A stretch of DNA of 64,000 nucleotides, taken from NCBI GenBank assembly GCA_001970955.1, contig MPUH01000169.1, positions 1 through 64,000 on the forward strand. The letters are read 5' to 3'. Position 1 is the first letter of the stretch, and each line of letters starts with the position of its first letter. This DNA comes from Stentor coeruleus (Eukaryota > Ciliophora > Heterotrichea > Heterotrichida > Stentoridae). The translations under genes were made by a program, and so were the position numbers. Below the pieces are notes generated by a model. That model was not told where the DNA came from. It saw only the letters and a program-made list of their open reading frames with translations, and did not search any database. Positions 19,848-28,950 of this stretch are shown piece after piece.

Positions 19848-20252
19848 ATGGCTCACGCTAGATTTGTGGAAATTGGCCGCGTTGCATATGTGAATTTTGG
19901 CCCTGAAAAAGGAAAATTATGCGTGATTATAGATGTAGTTGACAGTAAAAGAGCTTTAGTTGATGGACCATCCACAGGAGTAGCCAGACAACAAATGCCT
20001 TTTTCAAGAATTTCCCTTACAGAGTTTGTTCTTCCAGTTAAAAGGAATCAAAAATCAGCTAATGTGGCTAAGGTTTTTGACTCACACGAAATTGTGAAGA
20101 AATGGAATAGCTCGAATGCAGGGAAACATATTGAGCACAGTCTTAGGAGAGCTAACCTCACAGATTTTGAAAGATTCAAACTTATGGTAGCACAAAAAAA
20201 GAAGAGCTTAGCGCTTAAGAAAGAACTGAAAAAGATCGCAGTTAAGCATTAA
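19848..20252 (+). CDS. RPL14: Ribosomal protein eL14
   Basis: 134 residues. The N-terminus shows the eL14 KOW-like barrel: FVEIGRVAYVNFGPEKGKLC, then VIIDVVDSKRALVDGPSTGV and MPFSRISLTEF. The C-terminal helices carry WNSSNAGKHIEHSLRRANLT, DFERFKLMVAQKKK and a basic tail ending AVKH. This is the expected size and order for the large-subunit protein eL14, which sits on the solvent side of the 60S particle. The gene ends at TAA right where the family ends, one of the proofs of standard stop use here. The context before the start is A/T-rich (AAAATAATG). Confidence 0.95.
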   Translation: MAHARFVEIGRVAYVNFGPEKGKLCVIIDVVDSKRALVDGPSTGVARQQMPFSRISLTEFVLPVKRNQKSANVAKVFDSHEIVKKWNSSNAGKHIEHSLRRANLTDFERFKLMVAQKKKSLALKKELKKIAVKH

Positions 20253-20660
20253 GCTAACTAGATAAAGATATAAAAGTAGAGTTTTAGATGGATAGGCTTA
20301 GTTTTAAAATGTATGGGAATATTATTTTAGGTGGTGAGTTGATAAGAATTAATTGTGAGGCGTAGAGGAACTTTAAGTTTTCAGAAAATAGGCTAATTGG
20401 AAATTTTGGTAAGTTTTTATATGAGGTAAGCTTGATATAAAGATAAATTTTATTTCTTTAAACTCAGTTTCATTGAAATAATTATCGAATTATGCAGTAA
20501 ATCTTTAGGTACTACTGTTGTAAACATAAATAATATAAAGGGTTAAAGCATATTTGCATAGTCTTATAAACTTTTACTCTTTGAAAACTATTATCTTGAG
20601 GCTTTGCAATTTTTCTTTTATCCAATTATTATTTAGATGATTTATGATTTGAATTTTTAT
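20253..20660. other. Gap between convergent genes
   Basis: 408 nt between the 3' ends of eL14 (+) and the PH-PHR gene (-). I see nothing beyond AT-rich 3' flanks. Confidence 0.6.
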
Positions 20661-21875
20661 CTAGACTACTATAAAATAAAAATCAGCAATTGGGCCACAA
20701 ACAGTATCACATCGATTGCTTTGGTGATTTAAAGAAAATACTGAATTGGTGAATGTCCATATAACTTTCTCAGGGCCTTCAATAGCTGAAATACAATCAA
20801 CACACTTGTAAGTATGAGACCCATTATTCAAAAAATACACCGTGTACTTATTGTCTTTTTTTATCAATACCTGCTTTTCCATAACAACTTTGAAAATGGA
20901 ACTCTCTGGGTTATATGGTATAGGGACAATCTGCGAGTGTCTATATACAGAATTAGAATTAGTTGAGCTCCCTTTAAGTACTTCAAACTCTTTCACATAA
21001 GTGATCCTTCCCTGTTTATATGGAGTGCACAATCCAATGCCAGTAAGTTTAATATCTTTATTAACAGAAAATGTAATAGCATCAATTTTTTCTCCTGTAT
21101 AGCGCCACTTCAAAGCTCGAGTTATATGAGTCCTTCTTACCATAACCTCAGCTGGATTTCCCAAGCATACTTTAATACAAGATTTGATTAGTTTGTCTAT
21201 ATTATCTTCAGGAATTGACACAATAAGCTTCGACACATTATAAGCTTCAAGTTCTTTAAAGTTCATATGTGGTCTCGATTCATTTTGCAGCTCCCTAGTT
21301 TTTGCAACAATACTAGATGAATTCTCAAGTACTGCCTGTATTTTTTCATAATTCTGGCATTCTTTATTATACCTATCAGTCATTTCTTTATACTCTTGAG
21401 TAGCCTTGTTGACATATATATTATAAAGCTCATCAAGGCTGCTTAATAGCTCTTCTTCACGTCTACACATTAATTCTTTCATTTTTGTAAATGATGTTAT
21501 CAAAGACTCATCACTTAAAGCTTTACTTTCATGATAGTAATTTGGAGAGCTAAAAGATGAAATTCTGTTTCCATTTCTTGTGTGATTTATTAGATTTAAC
21601 CAAGCGCACATTTCACTATCGTTACTGACTCTAAGATAATATTTATCATCATTGAGGGATACTATAAAGATAAAATCATTGTTCTGTTCGGTTGCTAATG
21701 GTGAAGCATCTACAATCGCATTCAGAGGAATTTCCATTGTACTTTTACGGTTATCGCCTTCTGTTTTGTAAGTTGCGAGAGAAGATGGGGTAAGGACAAG
21801 CAGCCGCTTGCGCCATTTCTTTAGGTATTGGGACTTTTTTTCTATCCAGCCAGCTTTTATAATTTGCCTTTCCAT
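20661..21875 (-). CDS. PH-domain plus PHR-domain protein (copy 1)
   Basis: 404 residues, start ATG at 21875. Residues ~5-98 are a pleckstrin-homology domain: AGWIEKKSQYLKKWRKRLLV with the basic beta1-beta2 loop, and the closing helix MCAWLNLINHTR with the invariant Trp. Residues ~125-215 are a charged coiled coil. Residues ~245-404 form a PHR domain (the fold of the PAM/Highwire/RPM-1 and BTBD1/2 C-termini): DAITFSVNKDIKLTGIGLCT, KYTVYFLNNGSHTYKCVD, AIEGPEKVIWTFTNS and the terminal strand CGPIADFYFIVV. A PH-coiled coil-PHR arrangement is not one I know from animals. It suggests a membrane lipid-binding adaptor. A close paralogue lies at 22485-23699. Confidence 0.82.
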   Translation of the reverse strand: MERQIIKAGWIEKKSQYLKKWRKRLLVLTPSSLATYKTEGDNRKSTMEIPLNAIVDASPLATEQNNDFIFIVSLNDDKYYLRVSNDSEMCAWLNLINHTRNGNRISSFSSPNYYHESKALSDESLITSFTKMKELMCRREEELLSSLDELYNIYVNKATQEYKEMTDRYNKECQNYEKIQAVLENSSSIVAKTRELQNESRPHMNFKELEAYNVSKLIVSIPEDNIDKLIKSCIKVCLGNPAEVMVRRTHITRALKWRYTGEKIDAITFSVNKDIKLTGIGLCTPYKQGRITYVKEFEVLKGSSTNSNSVYRHSQIVPIPYNPESSIFKVVMEKQVLIKKDNKYTVYFLNNGSHTYKCVDCISAIEGPEKVIWTFTNSVFSLNHQSNRCDTVCGPIADFYFIVV

Positions 21876-22150
21876 GATAATTTTATTATAGGAGAAATTT
21901 TTGAGTGCAGCAGTAAGAATGAAAACACAAAATACTTAAAAAATTATGAATTTAATGAATAAACTTTAATCTATTTAATATAGATTATTCAATTGATAAG
22001 CAAGAGTTTGATTTTGAAATGGCTGTGTTTGAAGTAGTCTACAACTTAATGAAACTCTAAAGATCATATTTTGGATACTCATTTTTTATTATACATGCAT
22101 AGTAATGTAAATAGCTTATCTGCTTTATTTAGCAATATAATAAATATATA

Positions 22151-22411
22151 ATGTCAGGAGAAAGAATTCAATTCAGAATTGTGAATGCTAGTGATCCACG
22201 TGGAGCTTACAGAGTTATAGCCGTTCCTGAACAGGCACCTTTTACTGCTGTCATCAAATTCGCTGCTGACGAGTTTAAAGTTCCTGCATCTACATCGGCT
22301 ATGATCACTAACACTGGCGTTGGTATTAATCCAAATCAAACTTCTGGAGCGATCTTTCTCAAGCATGGAAGTGAGTTAAAGCTTATTCCAAGAGATCGAG
22401 TAGGAGCTTAA
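22151..22411 (+). CDS. UFM1: Ubiquitin-fold modifier UFM1
   Basis: 86 residues. The sequence matches UFM1 along its length: [60 protein letters not shown] and [20 protein letters not shown]1 is conjugated through its exposed C-terminal glycine by UBA5, UFC1 and UFL1, mainly to ribosomal protein uL24 (RPL26) and ER-associated targets. The precursor ends VGA, so UfSP protease needs to remove only one residue to expose the glycine, compared with Ser-Cys in human pro-UFM1. It lies on the plus strand between the two minus-strand PH-PHR paralogues, so the paralogue duplication either spanned or preceded it. Stop TAA. Confidence 0.97.
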   Translation: MSGERIQFRIVNASDPRGAYRVIAVPEQAPFTAVIKFAADEFKVPASTSAMITNTGVGINPNQTSGAIFLKHGSELKLIPRDRVGA

Positions 22412-22484
22412 TGCTAACTAAAGTTAATATCTCTTTATAAGCTTATTATGCTTATCTTAAGCTTTTATATTAAAGATCAATAAA

Positions 22485-23699
22485 CTAAACTACCATGAAA
22501 TAGAAATCTGCTATAGGCCCGCAGACTATATCGCATCTATTGCTCTGATGGCTTGGCGAAAATATTGAATTAACAAAAGTCCACACTACTCTATCAGGGC
22601 CTTCAACAACTGAAACACAGTCAACGCATTTATAAGTATGTGCCCCACCATTAAGAAAATACACAGTATATTTGCTGTCTTTTTTAATAAGCACATGCTT
22701 TTCCATAACAACTTTAAAAATCGAACTCTCAGGATTGCTATGTATAGGGACAATCTGCGAATGCCTGTATATTGAACTTGAGTTTGTAGAGCCGCCCTTA
22801 AGCACTTCAAATTCTTTAACATAAGTGATTCTTCCAGGTTTATACGGTGTACATAATCCAACTCCTGTGAGTTTTATGTCTTTATTTACAGAAAAAGTTA
22901 TAGCATCGATTCTTTCCCCTGTATATCGCCATTTCAAAGCTCGGGTTATGTGAGTTCGTCTTATCATAACTTCAGATGGATTGCCTAAGCATACTGTTAT
23001 ACAGGATTTAATAAGTTTGTCTAGGTTTTCTTCTTGTATGGATACAATAAGTTTTGAAACATTAAAAGCTTCAAGTTCTTTGAAGTTAAAATGAGCCTTT
23101 GTTGCGTTTTGTATTTCCCGGGTTTTACTGATCACGCTTGTGGAGTTTTCAAGGACCGATGTTATTTTTTCGTAATTTTTGCATTCTTGTTCATACTTTT
23201 CTGAGATTTCTTTGTTTTCTTGAGTAGCTTTGTCAACATAAATCTTGTAAAGTTCGTCAAGGTTTCCTAATAACTCTTCTTCACGCTTGAATAAAAGTTC
23301 TTTCATTCTAGTGAAAGATGTTATCAATGACTCATCGCTCATAGCTTTGCTCTCATGATAGTAATTAGGTGAGCTGAATGAAGAAATTCTATTACCATTC
23401 CTTGTGTGATTTATTAAATTAAGCCAAGCGCACATTTCTCCATCATTATTCGTTTTCAAATGAAATTTCTCTTCGGCAATTGCAACGGTGAAGATAAATT
23501 CAATATTTTGTTCTGTTCCAAGTGGCGAAGCGTCGATTATCGCAGTTAATGGAATTTCCATTGTAGGCTTTCCGTGATGACTTTCAGTTTTATAGGTGGC
23601 TAAAGATGTGGATCTCAGAACTAGCCACCTTCTTCGCCACTTCTTTAAGTAATGGGATTTTTTCTCTATCCAGCTTGCTTTGATAATTTGTTTGTCCAT
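22485..23699 (-). CDS. PH-domain plus PHR-domain protein (copy 2)
   Basis: 404 residues if started at the ATG at 23699 (MDKQIIKASW), which aligns exactly with the start of copy 1 (MERQIIKAGW). An upstream in-frame ATG at 23747 would add 16 residues (MPSNPIRIKS...) absent from copy 1, so I prefer the shorter form. The domains are as in copy 1: PH (ASWIEKKSHYLKKWRRRWLV), coiled coil, PHR (KYTVYFLNGGAHTYKCVD, CGPIADFYFMVV). The two copies are very similar throughout, with most changes in the coiled coil, so the duplication is fairly recent compared with the LITAF pair. Stop TAG. Confidence 0.82.
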   Translation of the reverse strand: MDKQIIKASWIEKKSHYLKKWRRRWLVLRSTSLATYKTESHHGKPTMEIPLTAIIDASPLGTEQNIEFIFTVAIAEEKFHLKTNNDGEMCAWLNLINHTRNGNRISSFSSPNYYHESKAMSDESLITSFTRMKELLFKREEELLGNLDELYKIYVDKATQENKEISEKYEQECKNYEKITSVLENSTSVISKTREIQNATKAHFNFKELEAFNVSKLIVSIQEENLDKLIKSCITVCLGNPSEVMIRRTHITRALKWRYTGERIDAITFSVNKDIKLTGVGLCTPYKPGRITYVKEFEVLKGGSTNSSSIYRHSQIVPIHSNPESSIFKVVMEKHVLIKKDSKYTVYFLNGGAHTYKCVDCVSVVEGPDRVVWTFVNSIFSPSHQSNRCDIVCGPIADFYFMVV

Positions 23700-24525
23700 T
23701 AGTATATTATTAATCAAAGATTTAATTCGGATGGGATTAGATGGCATAGTTAATCTAAATTTATTAATAAAAATTTAGGTGAATGAATAAACACATTTTA
23801 AATGCTTGCTTGTACACAAAATGGAAAATGAGTGAGAATGCATAAAAAAACTGTTAATATAATAAACTTCATATACTAAATTGCTAAGAATGGGTAAATA
23901 TAAATTTTTTATTATCTATGAATATTAGTAGATATGGATGTAAAATATGCTGGAGCATGAGATCATTAGTTATTATAGGGTAAAATTAGGAATTTGTTAT
24001 GAAAATTTTGTAAAAAATTACTTGCTATATTATTGTAGTTCAAAAAAATTAATCTATAAAATTTACCAAAAAATAATCTTTAGTAAATAATTTAAAACTA
24101 TCCATTATAATATCCCTAATTTGTTAAGTTTCTCTGTACTCCAATCTGGATAATCTCTTTCCCAAACTTCTCTAAATTAAATTATTTTAAAATCTAAGTC
24201 AATAAATTTACCTAATAGAATTTATCGTGGCATTTTCCACAATATTCAAATGCAGATCATAAAAATTATCTTTTTCTACAAAAATAGTTAATCTTAATAT
24301 CCTGTTTCCTAGAGCTCTGTAATATCTCATTTAAATCATCCATAAATCACAAATTCTAATCAAGTAAAACTTAAATTTTCAAACTAATGAATTTCTTTTT
24401 CATCCCCTTTTAAGCATCTGTTTTTATCTTAATATATCTACCTCATCTTAGCATTCCTTTCACAATTTTTATCAAGAAAATCATAATATTAATCCTCACT
24501 CCTCAACTAAAATAATAATATTTAA
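23700..24525. other. Divergent region upstream of the NEK kinase, with a possible small gene
   Basis: Mostly AT-rich. Apart from the candidate gene at 24105-24330 (-) I see no feature. The last ~150 nt before 24526 are nearly free of G on the plus strand, as in other upstream regions here. Confidence 0.5.
24105..24330 (-). CDS. Possible 61-residue protein with a 40-nt intron
   Basis: On the minus strand an ATG at 24330, preceded by an in-frame TAA, opens 40 codons of good coding character (RLTIFVEKDNFYDLHLNIVE). A GT-AG interval of 40 nt (24211-24172) would join it, in frame, to EVWERDYPDWSTEKLNKLGI and Leu, then TAA at 24105. The second part contains two Trp and mixed charges, which is unlikely for spacer DNA. 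The intron is much longer than the 15-16 nt seen elsewhere in the window, which lowers confidence. I recognise no family. An unannotated small gene is my favoured reading; a relic is the alternative. Confidence 0.42.
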
Positions 24526-25869
24526 ATGGACAAGTATAGGAAAGTTAAAATTGTGGGTAAAGGGAGTTTTGGACATGCAGTATTAGTCCAAAGTGTAGTT
24601 GACAAAAAACTATATATCATGAAAATCATCGACGTTTCACGTATGGAACGAAAGCAAAAAGAAGAAGCTTTAAACGAAGTACATGTTTTGAAAGCTATGC
24701 GGCATCCATACATTGTCACTTACAGAGAAAGCTTTATGGATAAAAGGTGTTTGTGCATCGTTATGGACTATGCTGATGGTGGGGACATGTATGGCAAAAT
24801 CGCTAAGCAAAAACAAAACGGGAAAGGTTTTCCTGAAAATCTGATTCTAGATTGGTTTGTGCAGATTTGTTTAGCAATAAAGCACATGCATGATAGAAAA
24901 ATTCTCCACCGCGACCTAAAAACCCAGAATGTCTTCCTAACTTCTAAAGGTGAGGTTAAAATTGGTGACTTTGGGATTTCTAGAGTCCTTCAACATACCT
25001 ACGATTGTGCCCAAACTGCAATTGGCACACCTTACTACTTGTCCCCAGAGATTTGTCAGGAAAAACCTTATAATCAAAAGTCAGACATATGGTCTTTGGG
25101 TTGTATTTTGTATGAAATGGTCACTTTGCGTCATGCTTTTGATGCTAGTTCAATGAAAGGCTTGGTTGTAAAGATCTTAAGAGGCACTTATCCTAGTATA
25201 CCATCTTGCTACTCCCAAAACTTACGAGATCTTATTGACGAAATGCTGGAGAAAGACGCGCGCAAAAGGCCATCAGTCAAAAAAATTCTAGAAAAAGAGT
25301 TTTTGAGCTCGAGGATATCTCAACTTCTGTCACAAACCGTAGCAAAACACGAATTCGGCAAGGTTTTTATGAGCAAACAAATAGAAGAAGTAAAAGAGGA
25401 TAGGGAAGATCGAAAAGGCAGTCCTGAAAGTGGTTCAGAAAGGAAAAAAAAGAGTTTCCAAGAAGAAGATAATAAAGAAGATAAAGCTGGATATGAAGAT
25501 GTAGTAAAATCACTAAGGCAATGCTTAGAAGAAAAAGAACCAGATGAAGATGAAGACTTTGAGGAAGATGCAAATCAAAGAGTTAAAGCAAATTTTTTAA
25601 CACCTGAAGGAGCTCAACTACCTGGAGTTTGTGATGTAGATTCTGCTTTTGGAAGAATTGAAGCTTTGAGATGCTACTTAGAGAATCAGCTAAGTATTGA
25701 AAGATTTATGCAGGCTTATAATTATTTGCAGGTATAGAGTATGTAGGATCCACCTGATAATGATGAGGATAACCAACAATTGCATGAAATCTTGGGGCCA
25801 AGGCATACTAAATATATTGCTCTTATTCACCAAATGATAGTATGTGAAGATGCTTATTATAAATCGTAA
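24526..25869 (+). CDS. NEK-family (NIMA-related) protein kinase, two exons
   Basis: Exon 1 is 24526-25731 (402 codons) and a 15-nt intron is 25732-25746. Exon 2 (25747-25869, 40 codons plus TAA) completes 442 residues. Kinase landmarks: glycine loop VGKGSFGHAVLV (about 9-20), catalytic lysine in YIMKII (about 34), ILHRDLKTQN (about 125), GDFGISR (about 147), GTPYYLSPEI (about 166) and SDIWSLGCILYEM. The activation loop and the HRDLKTQN form fit NEK1/5-type kinases. The tail is acidic and Lys-rich. Exon 2 supplies LHEILGPRHTKYIALIHQMI then VCED, a C-terminal element I associate with NEK family tails, so the splice is well supported. Ciliate NEKs regulate cilium length and assembly. Confidence 0.92.
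25732..25746 (+). other. 15-nt intron
   Basis: GTATAGAGTATGTAG, phase 0, A at position 10. Contains two in-frame TAG if retained. Removing it restores a family-like C-terminus of the kinase. Confidence 0.88.
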
Positions 25870-26171
25870 CTTACTATATTAATGCTTGATTAGTTATAAA
25901 AGTTAGGAAGATGGATGATTGTTTTGGGATGAGCTAATAAACTATCTTAGCCTACTTAAAATCCAAAATAGCACGCAAAATTTAAAAAATCTGTATCTTG
26001 TCAATATAAAACTATTATTTCCCATCGATCCAGTAAAAAAACCCACTAATCCCAGCTATTTATAGCTTAATCATCCACTAAAATCCTCTCTTCCCTAATC
26101 CACATTGATTTTGACTATATTTTCCATGGTAATTCTCTCAAATAATTTTTTTCATTAACATTGTTTTAAAA
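25870..26171. other. Spacer between the NEK and TBC genes
   Basis: 302 nt, no feature seen. The half nearest the TBC gene is C-rich and G-poor on the plus strand, as expected upstream of a plus-strand gene here. Confidence 0.6.
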
Positions 26172-27074
26172 ATGCAGTTTGGCACAGATCAAGATATTCC
26201 GAACTGTCGATGTAACGAAGAAAATTGTTCATTTTTCCTAGTCAAAGGCCTAAGGTTCTTATTCCCTGACTGTTCACCTTGTTGGCGAGCTTTAGAATGG
26301 GAAAAAAAATGCGAAATCCCAAACGACTATCAATCAGTGTATGGAAAACTTGTAAAATCAGGAGAAAACTATCAATCTGCAGACGTCCATCAAATAGACT
26401 TAGACCTAAACCGAACTTTTCCTACAACAAAGCTCTTTGGCAGCGACACAAAATTAGCCTTAAGACGAGTTTTGATATCAATAAGTCTTTTTGAGCCTGC
26501 AGTCGGATATGTTCAAGGGATGAATTTCCTTGCTGGATCCATTATGTGGCATACCACAGAAAGCAAGTCTTTTTGGTTCATGATAAACCTTCTACGCAAA
26601 TATGAAATGCGAAGAAATTTCCTCCCGGGCCTTCCTGGCCTTGCTAAACATTCACAAATACTCGAGTTGCTTCTTTTTGAGCAATATCCCAACTTTTTCT
26701 GTTATTTAAATGAACATCGGGCGGATGTTTCAGTTTATATTACTGAATGGTGTTTTACGCTATTTGCAAAAATTGTTCCAATTTATGAAATGGGCATGAT
26801 ACTTCATGGATTTTTTCTCAATGGATGGGTTTTTTTCTATAAAGTCGTCCTGGCTATTATCTTTAGGCTCAAAGAAAAACTATTGTGCTTGAGAGACCCC
26901 GCAGACATTCTCACAATTATCAAACCAAGTGAAGTTTATAAAAAAGGTAGAACTAATTTTATTAAGTCATTATCTGCAGGATCAGAAAACCTTACTTGGG
27001 CAGAACTTTTGGATGAAGCTGAAAATATCAATTTAGACAAAGACTATATAGAATTTCTTATTTCTAACATTTAA
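26172..27074 (+). CDS. TBC-domain Rab GTPase-activating protein
   Basis: 300 residues, nearly all TBC domain. Both catalytic fingers are present: the arginine in QIDLDLNRTFP (about residue 80, IxxDxxR motif) and the glutamine in YVQGMNFLAG (about residue 115, YxQG motif). Later helices include RADVSVYITEWCFTLFAKIV and MILHGFFLNGWVFFYKVVLA, matching the conserved WF/TLF part. An N-terminal Cys-containing segment (DIPNCRCNEENCSFF) precedes it. TBC proteins accelerate GTP hydrolysis on Rab GTPases and so end vesicle-transport steps; the target Rab cannot be told from sequence. Start ATG at 26172, stop TAA. The length is that of a minimal TBC protein. Confidence 0.92.
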   Translation: MQFGTDQDIPNCRCNEENCSFFLVKGLRFLFPDCSPCWRALEWEKKCEIPNDYQSVYGKLVKSGENYQSADVHQIDLDLNRTFPTTKLFGSDTKLALRRVLISISLFEPAVGYVQGMNFLAGSIMWHTTESKSFWFMINLLRKYEMRRNFLPGLPGLAKHSQILELLLFEQYPNFFCYLNEHRADVSVYITEWCFTLFAKIVPIYEMGMILHGFFLNGWVFFYKVVLAIIFRLKEKLLCLRDPADILTIIKPSEVYKKGRTNFIKSLSAGSENLTWAELLDEAENINLDKDYIEFLISNI

Positions 27075-27137
27075 TATACTAATTCTAGAACCTTCTATTA
27101 TTAGATTTAAGATGATTTTAGCATAGTATACTATATA

Positions 27138-27569
27138 ATGGAAAATATTTTAAAGCCAATCTGGTGCCATGCGTGCAGACGTGAATTTTTTCAATCCCCT
27201 AATTTGATTGCATGCGGAATATGCAATTCCGAGCTAATAGAACAGATAGAGCCTAACTGTCCTCATCCGAATTCCTTCCGACCTGAAGGAATAACCCAAA
27301 CCTATGCGACAAACTTCAACCAAGTCCCACTAACAATTCACTTTATTCATTTCACAATAGAATTGCCATCTGAAACAACTCTTCCAGCAACAGAGACCCA
27401 AATAAACTCATTAGAATCCATAGAATATTCTAATAGCGAATGTGCAATTTGCCAAGACAGCATAACTAAAGGTAAAAGAATGCCTTGTGGGCACGACTTC
27501 CACAGTCAATGTATAGCCAAATGGTTAAAAATGAAAAACTCCTGTCCAACTTGCAGGACTTCTATATAA
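27138..27569 (+). CDS. RING-H2 protein with an N-terminal zinc ribbon (RNF115/126-like E3 ligase)
   Basis: 143 residues. The N-terminus has a two-knuckle zinc ribbon: WCHACRREF (about residues 9-17) and CGICNSELIEQI (about 28-39). This is the BCA2/RNF126-type ribbon that binds ubiquitin or clients. The C-terminus is a RING-H2 finger, CAICQDSITKGKRMPCGHDF, then HSQCIAKWLKMKNSCPTCRT (about 99-140), with the usual C3H2C3 order. The middle (~60 residues) is Pro/Thr-rich. The small RNF115/126-like layout points to a cytosolic E3 ubiquitin ligase in protein quality control, by family. The next gene starts only 12 nt after the stop. Confidence 0.9.
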   Translation: MENILKPIWCHACRREFFQSPNLIACGICNSELIEQIEPNCPHPNSFRPEGITQTYATNFNQVPLTIHFIHFTIELPSETTLPATETQINSLESIEYSNSECAICQDSITKGKRMPCGHDFHSQCIAKWLKMKNSCPTCRTSI

Positions 27570-27581
27570 ATAACTAATAAT

Positions 27582-28439
27582 ATGTCACAAGATTTATTTG
27601 AAATTAATAGAAACAATCTTAAGAAAATCTTTGAAGCCCATCAGAACCGAGGGAATATATTGTTCACAGATATCCTCAAGATATGCACGGCAACAAGGAT
27701 TTTTCCAAACCTTTTAACCTCAAAAGATCTTCGCAAACTGATAATCCAAGTGACAAACGTAGCTTGTGGAGATGAGCTTTCTGCTAAACTTAGCTACGAA
27801 GAGATGGAAGAGTTTCTTAGAGAAGTGGCTAAACATTCATACCCATCACGTAGAGGGATGTTTGAGCAATTTCATATGCTTTTTTTGCATATGCGTAATC
27901 CTTGCTATTTAAGATACAACATTATGCTTGAAACTGAAGATAAAAGCAAGAAACAAATTGAAATTATTAAGCCGCAAATCAAACCCATCTCAGATATGTT
28001 TTTTAGACCTTCAAGTGAGCATAATTTGTTGTCATGTTCACCTTATAGATCACGGATGGTGCAGAAAAAAACGAGTAATTTGAATGCTTTAATCTCACCA
28101 AAGATCAACAATACGTTTGGGTTTTCTTTGAAACTTCATGATGAAAGCTCAAGGGATTCAAGTGCTCAACCTTCACCTAAAGCTAGACACTCAGAAAGTA
28201 TTTTGAAAGGACATGAAAATACGAAGACGGTAGATGAAATGGGGCAAAATGAAAATCCTGTGAAACAGATTGCTGAGATTTTTAATAATTTTAAAGACAA
28301 AACCCAAGCAGTGCTTGGCGGGAAAAGGGCAGTTACGAAGAAGGATCTTGGTATTTTGATCAATACTCGCAGAAGGCAGACTGAAAAACAAATGAAGCTG
28401 AAGCTTTGTTTTAGTTTATGGAAGGAAAATAGTCGTTAA
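27582..28439 (+). CDS. Unrecognised protein, EF-hand-like helical N-terminus
   Basis: 285 residues, starting 12 nt downstream of the RING gene's TAA. Residues ~1-95 are helical and read like a degenerate EF-hand pair without calcium ligands (FEAHQNRGNILFTDILKICT, then KDLRKLIIQVTNVACGDELS, then YEEMEEFLREVAKHSYPSRR). The middle is Ser/Lys/Asn-rich and disordered. The C-terminus forms a short helix (RRRQTEKQMKLKLCFSLWKE). I cannot name it; the N-terminal pattern is one I have seen in ciliary coiled-coil proteins, but this is weak. Start ATG at 27582, stop TAA. The frame is long and clean, so the gene is real. Confidence 0.68.
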   Translation: MSQDLFEINRNNLKKIFEAHQNRGNILFTDILKICTATRIFPNLLTSKDLRKLIIQVTNVACGDELSAKLSYEEMEEFLREVAKHSYPSRRGMFEQFHMLFLHMRNPCYLRYNIMLETEDKSKKQIEIIKPQIKPISDMFFRPSSEHNLLSCSPYRSRMVQKKTSNLNALISPKINNTFGFSLKLHDESSRDSSAQPSPKARHSESILKGHENTKTVDEMGQNENPVKQIAEIFNNFKDKTQAVLGGKRAVTKKDLGILINTRRRQTEKQMKLKLCFSLWKENSR

Positions 28440-28950
28440 TTTAAATAGTAGATAAAATTTTAGAAATAATCAAGAAATTTCAAATTAGAAAAGAGCTTTT
28501 GAGTGTAAATGATAGAAAAATTATTAGAATTAATGGAATAGCACTGATTGTTTAGAATATGATACTAATATTTGATCACAGGGATCGTGGAAGAAAATGC
28601 TGATTAGATTTTTGCTAAAGAAAGATGAAGTTTTAAATGTAATATTTTGAGAGATAAAGCAATATGAATAAAATATTTTTTTTAGTTTAAAGTATAAAAA
28701 TGAGAATAAATCAAATCCAACATTTAAATTCCCATAAAATAATCATTTCACTCATGATAAAAATAAAAAGATTTTTCATAATTCCCACATACAATAATCA
28801 TGCCATACAACTATTTTTTAATATCCAACTTTATCCGAAAATCTTATTCTATCATGCAAGTTGATAAAAAAATCACTTCAAAAAATCATTCTAATATTTC
28901 CTACTATAATTTTTAATTTTTCATTTTATTCTAAGATAATCTGAATATCG
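28440..28950. other. Gap upstream of the ataxin-2-like gene
   Basis: 511 nt. The first half is G-rich/C-poor on the plus strand and the second half C-rich/G-poor, the usual 3'-then-5' pattern here. No gene seen. Its last ~95 nt (from 28856) are repeated after the N at 29783. Confidence 0.6.

Noticed and set aside
16390-20430. Shared TTTTATATGAGGTAA string in two gaps (about 16391 and 20413)
   Set aside because: A 15-nt match between AT-rich spacers is expected several times by chance in a window this large, and it has no common position relative to genes.
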